Assembly: GCA_934102215.1 (NCBI GenBank) | Contig: CAKOSH010000004.1 | Span: 1 to 64,000, forward strand | Length of the DNA: 64,000 nt | Direction of reading: 5' to 3' | Source of the DNA: an uncultured Bacilli bacterium | GTDB taxonomy: Bacteria > Bacillota_I > Bacilli_A > RF39 > UBA660 | In this document: one piece after another, positions 63,873 through 64,000 of the stretch | Layout: every line of letters begins with the position of its first letter | How positions within the stretch are numbered: the first letter of the stretch is position 1 | Program-made: the position numbers and the translations under genes | Notes under the pieces: generated by a model | Seen by the model: the letters and a program-made list of their open reading frames with translations, nothing else | Told to the model about the DNA's origin: nothing | Database searches by the model: none

Positions 63873-64000
63873 TGGTGGAGATGAGGAGTAGCGAACTCCT
63901 GTCCAAGATTCATTCCAATAGAACATCTACAAGTTTAGTTGGTTTTTATTCTCGAATAATAATGTAGATTGCCAACTTCTCTTACTATTCAAAGTTTACT
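63873..64000 (-). ncRNA. ssrA: tmRNA (3' part; runs past the window end)
   Basis: The minus strand carries the typical tmRNA 3' end: a T-arm GGACAGGAGTTCGCTACTCC followed by TCATCTCCACCA, with the tRNA-like 3' CCA encoded, preceded by GGAATGAATCTTGG-type and pseudoknot-like sequence. The 5' part and the tag-coding region are outside the window. It rescues stalled ribosomes together with SmpB. Confidence 0.9.

Overview
This is a very AT-rich bacterial chromosome segment from a low-GC Gram-positive lineage, most likely an uncultured gut-type Bacilli/Mollicutes relative. The evidence is PolC-type replicase, a T-box leader, strong AGGAGG-like ribosome binding sites, conserved Firmicutes gene orders (rlmB-sigH, lgt-trxB) and UAA-dominated stops. 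I infer the lineage from gene content; no rRNA is present. Almost everything is on the minus strand. The exceptions are a HAD phosphatase/tmcAL pair and an IS110 element.

Layout. 1-133: a 12-bp tandem repeat and a plus-strand terminator. 141-6108: a tight operon (holin-4-like membrane protein, lgt, trxB-like, small membrane protein, rlmB, sigH-like sigma factor, ruvA, nucleotidase, ruvB). 6188-14500: a cluster of surface proteins with type IV prepilin N-termini, interrupted by ppa; two carry DUF285 ('xxFDTSNVTNMxxMF') repeats and one carries several flagellin-like helical segments. 14592-16815: rpmF, HAD phosphatase, tmcAL. 16836-18887: a TasA/camelysin-like DUF285+DUF6273 protein. 18953-26854: polA, an alr/ATP-grasp/flippase envelope operon, a small membrane protein and walJ. 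26920-29510: two more DUF285 proteins. 29622-38151: polC, a MazG-like pyrophosphohydrolase, an AAA ATPase, a PIG-L deacetylase, an array of five perfect palindromes, and a GT4 glycosyltransferase. 38240-39672: an IS110 element with a nonsense-interrupted transposase and a probable bridge-RNA leader.

39756-52542: lysS, aspS with a T-box leader, several unknown proteins (some possibly ADP-ribosyltransferase-fold), a lysozyme-like exoprotein, an SPFH protein, gpmA, a DUF4097 protein, a hemolysin III protein and tag. 52546-55384: ogt, a broken flavodoxin gene, a RhuM-Fic protein and a possible DUF218 protein. 55443-60232: a four-gene operon of BspA-like LRR membrane protein, radical SAM/SPASM enzyme, short Gly/Asn-tailed protein and zinc-ribbon membrane protein, which looks like an undescribed peptide-modification system. 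60321-64000: an unknown protein, an XRE regulator, tRNA-Thr(CGU) and tRNA-Gln(CUG), a two-domain ART-like/P-loop kinase-like protein, and the 3' end of tmRNA.

The strongest novelty candidates are: (1) the prepilin with flagellin-like repeats at 12617-14500; (2) the covarying palindrome array at 36634-36936, probably a structured 3' UTR or ncRNA; (3) the radical SAM/Gly-Asn-tail operon; (4) the mosaic DUF285 family, where pilin-type or TasA-type anchors and DUF6273 tails are shuffled on one repeat scaffold, with a repeated terminator-promoter cassette and a possible phase-variable G-tract promoter.
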